From: Prevotella sp. UBA4341
GTDB taxonomy: Bacteria > Bacteroidota > Bacteroidia > Bacteroidales > Bacteroidaceae
Direction of reading: 5' to 3'
NCBI GenBank assembly: GCA_002393705.1
Contig: DGTH01000084.1
Span: 7,545-17,244 of the forward strand
DNA: 9,700 nt
Of the stretch, positions 6,739 to 9,700 are shown piece by piece (the first letter of the stretch is position 1; every line of letters starts with the position of its first letter). The notes below the pieces were generated by a model that was not told the DNA's origin, did no database searches, and was given only the letters and a program-made list of their open reading frames with translations. Made by a program: the position numbers and the translations under genes.

Positions 6739-7337
6739 TGAAGAAGTCAGTTTTTACCATAGTCATGGCCCTCTTCTCGCTGCTGAGCTACGGGCAGACG
6801 GCAAAGGACGTGCTCGACAGGGCAGCCCAGACCCTCAGTAACCGGCAGGGCGTAACGGCCCGCTTCAACATCAGCGGACCCAACTTCAGCCCCACCGACG
6901 GCAACATCAGCATCAAGGGCAACAAGTTCATGGCCTCTACCGAGGTGGCCAACATCTGGTTTGACGGCAAGACCCAGTGGACTTACATGAAGCAGAACAA
7001 CGAGGTGAGCGTCAGCAGCCCCTCCGACCAGGAGCTGCCCGCCATGAACCCCTACAACTTCATCAACCTCTACAAGAAGGGCTACAGCTACACCATGCAG
7101 AACAAGGCCTCGGCCTACGAGGTTCACCTCGTGGCCAAGGACAAGAAGCGCCATGTGCAGGAGATGTACATCACCGTCAGCAAGAAGAACTACCACCCCA
7201 CTCAGGTTAAGCTGAAGCAGCGCGGCGGCTGGACCACCATCAGCATCAGCCAGCTGAAGGCAGCCCGCCTGAGCGATGCCACTTTCCGGTTCAACGCCAA
7301 GGATTATCCACACGCCGAAGTCATTGACCTGAGATGA
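6738..7337 (+). CDS. LolA-like outer-membrane lipoprotein carrier, periplasmic
   Basis: This 199-residue protein has a signal peptide (MKKS, hydrophobic VFTIVMALFSLLS, cleavage probably after YG before QTAKD). The mature part follows the LolA-like pattern: an early helix AKDVLDRAAQTLSNRQGVTARFNIS, then strands including GNISIKGNKFMAS, the IWFDGKTQWTYM segment, and PYNFINLYKKGYSY. LolA carries lipoproteins from the inner-membrane LolCDE release complex across the periplasm. The Bacteroidota version is diverged, so the exact cargo is inferred. The gene follows ftsK by 45 bases with no terminator between, an arrangement I associate with this phylum. Its TGA overlaps the ATG of the next gene (ATGA), which suggests coupled translation. 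I leave the symbol empty because orthology with E. coli LolA is not proven here. Confidence 0.85.
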   Translation: MKKSVFTIVMALFSLLSYGQTAKDVLDRAAQTLSNRQGVTARFNISGPNFSPTDGNISIKGNKFMASTEVANIWFDGKTQWTYMKQNNEVSVSSPSDQELPAMNPYNFINLYKKGYSYTMQNKASAYEVHLVAKDKKRHVQEMYITVSKKNYHPTQVKLKQRGGWTTISISQLKAARLSDATFRFNAKDYPHAEVIDLR

Positions 7338-8812
7338 ATTTCCTGCAGCTATACCTGGCGCTGCGTCGCCACCAGAAGCTCTCTAACGAGCGTCACCCCC
7401 TCTTCGAGCAGAACCGTTGGGCCAAGGTGTTCCTCTACATCGGCTTCGCCTTTACCCTACTCTACCTCGTCGTCATCGGCACCATGCTGGGCTGGGCTAC
7501 CAGGGGCGGCAATTTCGAGCTAATCTTCGGCACGTGGCCCATCTTCCTGACGCTCGACTTCTTCATGCGCTTCGGCATGCAGCAGACACCCGCCATGCTC
7601 GTCAAGCCCTACGTGCTACAGCCCTTAGGCATGAGGCGCATCATTGACTGCTTCCTCGTCAACAACCTGCTCTCGCCGGGCAATCTCATCTGGATGGCCC
7701 TTTTCCTGCCCTACGTCTTCATCTGCTTCTGCGGCGGACTCACCTTCTGGGGCTCCATGGGCATGCTGGCCCTGCTCCATCTCTCCGTGCTCGTCAACAG
7801 CCTGTGGTACCTCCTGGTGCGCACGCTGGTCAACCACCGCATGTGGTGGTGGTCGCTGCCCCTGCTGGTCTATGGCCTGCTCTACGGCTACTCCTTCATC
7901 GACGCCGAGAGGTGGATTGACGCCCTCTTCGACTTCTGCACCGAGTGGGGCTTCAGCTGGACAGCCGCTGCCGCCTTGGCCGTCCTGGGCGTCGGGCAGT
8001 TCCTCGTCAACCGTGCCTTGCAGATGCACTTCGTCCACGAGGAACTGTCGCGCCACGAGAAGACGCAGCTCAAGCGCGTCTCGCAGTTCACCTTCCTGGA
8101 GCGCTTCGGCCAGACCGGCGAGTACCTCAAGCTCGAAGTCAAGAGCACCCTGCGCAACAAGGCCGTCAAGACGCGCTTCGTCCAGGGCATCTGCATCATC
8201 ACCATGCTCAGCCTGCTGCTCGCCTTTACCGACATCTACGACGGCCGCTTCTCCACCAACATCTGGTGTCTCTACTGCTTCGTCTTCTTCGGTGCCGTCA
8301 ACCTGGTCAAGGTCATGGGTCCCGAGGGCAACTACATCGACCTCTTGATGGTTCACAAGGAGAACATACTCACCCTCCTGCGCGCCAAGTACTACTTCTA
8401 CTGCGCCGTGCTCCTGCTGCCGCTGTTGCTGCTCATTCCCACCGCCGTCTCTGGCCGCTACTCCATCCTCATGCTCCTGGCCTACCTCCTGCTGACCTCA
8501 GGCCCCGAGTACTGTCTGCTCTTCCAGCTCGTCGTCTATAACAAGCAGTCGCTGCCGCTGAATGACAAGATAACGGCCAAGGGCAACTTCGAGAACTCCC
8601 TGCAGCTCGTCGTGGAGCTCGTCGTCTTCTTCCTGCCCGTCACGCTGGCCCTGCTCTTCACGTCGCTCTTTGGCGACACACTCGGCTACACCATATTAAT
8701 AATAATAGGTCTCGCCTTCACCATGACCCACGGCTTCTGGCTGCGCAACATCTACAACCGCATGATGCGCCGGCGCTACGAGAACCTTGAGGGCTTCCAC
8801 ACTACACGCTAA
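7334..8812 (+). CDS. DUF5687 family multi-pass membrane protein (permease-like)
   Basis: This 492-residue integral membrane protein has about twelve hydrophobic segments in two groups. The first group covers roughly residues 32-225. A basic soluble stretch follows, about 230-280, with HEELSRHEKTQLKR and LKLEVKSTLRNKAVKTRF. The second group runs from about 283 to 475, and the tail is short and basic (NRMMRRRYENLEG). Length and pattern match what I recall as DUF5687, a Bacteroidota family resembling ABC-2-type exporter permeases; the family call is from memory. The substrate is unknown. Its start overlaps the stop of the LolA-like gene by four bases, so an envelope role linked to that gene is a fair guess. 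Permeases of this sort need an ATPase, but none lies in the window. The run ATA TTA ATA ATA ATA at codons 454-458 stands out in an otherwise GC-rich gene. Confidence 0.75.
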   Translation: MNFLQLYLALRRHQKLSNERHPLFEQNRWAKVFLYIGFAFTLLYLVVIGTMLGWATRGGNFELIFGTWPIFLTLDFFMRFGMQQTPAMLVKPYVLQPLGMRRIIDCFLVNNLLSPGNLIWMALFLPYVFICFCGGLTFWGSMGMLALLHLSVLVNSLWYLLVRTLVNHRMWWWSLPLLVYGLLYGYSFIDAERWIDALFDFCTEWGFSWTAAAALAVLGVGQFLVNRALQMHFVHEELSRHEKTQLKRVSQFTFLERFGQTGEYLKLEVKSTLRNKAVKTRFVQGICIITMLSLLLAFTDIYDGRFSTNIWCLYCFVFFGAVNLVKVMGPEGNYIDLLMVHKENILTLLRAKYYFYCAVLLLPLLLLIPTAVSGRYSILMLLAYLLLTSGPEYCLLFQLVVYNKQSLPLNDKITAKGNFENSLQLVVELVVFFLPVTLALLFTSLFGDTLGYTILIIIGLAFTMTHGFWLRNIYNRMMRRRYENLEGFHTTR

Positions 8813-8841
8813 CCCCCTACCCTCTACGCACTAAACCGTAT

Positions 8842-9159
8842 ATGTACTATACAGGAATCATCATCGCCATCGTCACCTTCCTGACCATTGGCTTCTGGCA
8901 CCCCATCGTCATCAAGACCGAGTACCACTTCGGCACCCGTCCCTGGGTCGTCTATCTGCTCGTCGGAGTGGTCTGCATCCTCGCAGCACTCTTCATTGAG
9001 AACGTCTATCTCTCCTCCTTCCTCGGAGTCTTCGGAGCCTCCGCACTCTGGGGCATCGGCGAACTCTTCGCCCAGCGCCGACGCGTGCTGAAAGGCTGGT
9101 TTCCCAAAAACCCTAAGCGACTCGCTGACTATGAAGACCATACTGCTGCAAGTAGGTAA
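8842..9159 (+). CDS. DUF4491 family small membrane protein
   Basis: This 105-residue protein has three predicted membrane helices (about 2-20, 34-51, 55-75). A positively charged cytoplasmic tail follows (QRRRVLKGWFPKNPKRLADYED). The GFWHPIVIKTEY segment after the first helix and the GxFGASALWGIGELFAQ segment in the third fit DUF4491 as I recall it, a conserved Bacteroidota family of unknown function. The gene starts 29 bases after the DUF5687 stop with no visible promoter. Its 3' end overlaps the start of rlmH by 29 bases in another frame. That pairing with rlmH is one I have seen as typical of the phylum, but it does not by itself give a function. Confidence 0.8.
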   Translation: MYYTGIIIAIVTFLTIGFWHPIVIKTEYHFGTRPWVVYLLVGVVCILAALFIENVYLSSFLGVFGASALWGIGELFAQRRRVLKGWFPKNPKRLADYEDHTAASR

Positions 9160-9601
9160 GACCGCCAACAAGCACATTCAGGCCCTGCTCGACGACTACC
9201 AGGAGCGCATCAGCCACTACCTGCCCTTCGAGCTCATTACCATACCCGAGCTGCGCAACACGAAAAACTTTACCCCCCAGCAGCAGAAGCAGGCCGAGGG
9301 CGAGCTCATTATGCGCCAGCTGCAACCCGCCGACCACGTCGTACTGCTCGACGAGCACGGCCTCCAGCTGCGCAGCCTGCAGCTGGCCCAGTGGCTCGAG
9401 CGCAAGCAAAGCACCCTCAGAAGGCTCGTTTTCGTCATTGGCGGACCCTACGGCTTCTCCCCCGACGTCTATCAGCGCGCCCAGGAGCAGCTCTCACTCT
9501 CGTCCCTCACCTTTTCCCACCAAATGGTGCGCCTCGTCTTCACCGAACAGCTCTACCGTGCCTGCACCATCATCAAGGGCGAACCCTATCACCACGAATA
9601 A
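9131..9601 (+). CDS. rlmH: 23S rRNA (pseudouridine-1915-N3)-methyltransferase RlmH
   Basis: RlmH methylates pseudouridine 1915 in helix 69 of 23S rRNA, on assembled 70S ribosomes, using S-adenosylmethionine. It is a small SPOUT-class (trefoil-knot) dimer. The 156-residue product has the family length and landmarks: start MKTILLQVGKT, the loop LVFVIGGPYGFS (GG at 104-105) that binds the cofactor, the SLSSLTFSHQMVRLVFTEQLYRACTI segment, and the C-terminal PYHHE (152-156), which carries the Tyr-His needed for catalysis. It overlaps the end of the DUF4491 gene by 29 bases, so it is likely translated from the same message. No T-rich terminator follows on the plus strand; a hairpin and a tRNA promoter come next. 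Confidence 0.97.
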   Translation: MKTILLQVGKTANKHIQALLDDYQERISHYLPFELITIPELRNTKNFTPQQQKQAEGELIMRQLQPADHVVLLDEHGLQLRSLQLAQWLERKQSTLRRLVFVIGGPYGFSPDVYQRAQEQLSLSSLTFSHQMVRLVFTEQLYRACTIIKGEPYHHE

Positions 9602-9603
9602 AT

Positions 9604-9633
9604 AAAAAAAAACGGCCGAAAAGTTTTGCCGTT
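9604..9633 (-). terminator. Hairpin with terminator polarity toward rlmH (minus strand)
   Basis: AACGGC (9611-9616) pairs with GCCGTT (9628-9633), with three further A-T pairs inside. The hairpin is bordered on the left by an A-tract (9604-9612). Read on the minus strand the stem is thus followed by a run of T, the form of an intrinsic terminator. On the plus strand the following bases are CCGAAAT, with no T-run, so it is a poor terminator for rlmH. It could stop antisense transcription, or act as a 3' stabilising hairpin for the rlmH message. The role is not settled. Confidence 0.45.
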
Positions 9634-9655
9634 CCGAAATATTGTATTACCTTTG
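9625..9655 (+). promoter_or_regulatory. Promoter of the tRNA gene
   Basis: TTTG at 9625-9628, 19 bases, then TACCTTTG at 9648-9655: same boxes and same spacing as the ftsK promoter. Transcription should start near 9662, a few bases before the tRNA. The -33 box overlaps the 3' arm of the hairpin at 9611-9633. Confidence 0.85.
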
Positions 9656-9670
9656 CATCCGATTTCTAGA

Positions 9671-9700
9671 GGAAGGTTGGCAGAGTGATCGATCGCGCTG
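9671..9700 (+). tRNA. tRNA, probably tRNA-Ser, 5' part only
   Basis: The last 30 bases fit the 5' part of a tRNA. The acceptor strand is GGAAGGT, followed by T8, G9, D stem G10-C25 and C11-G24, A14, a long D loop, and the start of an anticodon stem (CTG). GGAAGG and the long D loop suggest a class II tRNA, most likely serine. The anticodon lies beyond the window, so the identity is not proven. Position 19 would be A instead of the usual G, and 12-23 would be an A-C mismatch. Confidence 0.65.

Noticed and set aside
7625..8356. Frames of 243 (minus) and 234 (plus) codons within the DUF5687 gene
   Set aside because: Their composition is extreme (Ser/Pro/Arg or Glu/Asp/Val rich) and arises from the GC-rich third positions of the real gene.
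8693..8707. ATA TTA ATA ATA ATA codon run in the DUF5687 gene
   Set aside because: It encodes ILIII inside a membrane helix. ATA is also used often in ftsK, so it is not a convincing pause site or insertion scar.
1..9700. Mobile element, phage, defence system, CRISPR or attachment site
   Set aside because: I found no transposase, integrase, spaced direct repeats or terminal inverted repeats. All genes are conserved chromosomal families.

Overview
The window looks like core chromosome of a Bacteroidales bacterium, most likely in or near Prevotella. The evidence is the set of phylum-type promoters (TTTG, 19-20 bases, then TAnnTTTG), starts with little or no Shine-Dalgarno sequence, GC-rich genes beside very AT-rich spacers, and Bacteroidota-specific families (LolA-like chaperone, DUF5687, DUF4491). 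I see no phage, insertion sequence, CRISPR array or defence system. Species assignment is inference.

Left part, minus strand. The first codons of rpmA (L27) and all of rplU (L21) form a ribosomal-protein operon with its own -7 element and a short structured leader. Upstream of it, about 400 bases without a protein gene hold what I think is the most interesting item: a compact non-coding transcription unit (about 616 to 525) with a near-perfect Bacteroidota promoter, paired elements and an intrinsic terminator, apparently a small RNA of about 90 nt. Next comes a clean terminator for carB, then carB, the large subunit of carbamoyl-phosphate synthase. carB is transcribed from its own promoter and no carA is in view.

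Right part, plus strand. A promoter divergent from carB drives ftsK (septal DNA translocase). The genes that follow are closely spaced and probably co-transcribed: a LolA-like periplasmic lipoprotein chaperone, a DUF5687 multi-pass membrane protein (stop and start overlap as ATGA), a DUF4491 small membrane protein, and rlmH (23S rRNA pseudouridine-1915 methyltransferase, 29-base overlap). The set mixes division, envelope and ribosome maturation functions. After rlmH come a hairpin, a textbook promoter and the first 30 bases of a tRNA, probably tRNA-Ser, cut by the window edge.

All protein genes are recognisable housekeeping or conserved-unknown families. The parts that may be undescribed are the small RNA, the rplU leader, and the resemblance of the CarB effector domain to animal CPS1.
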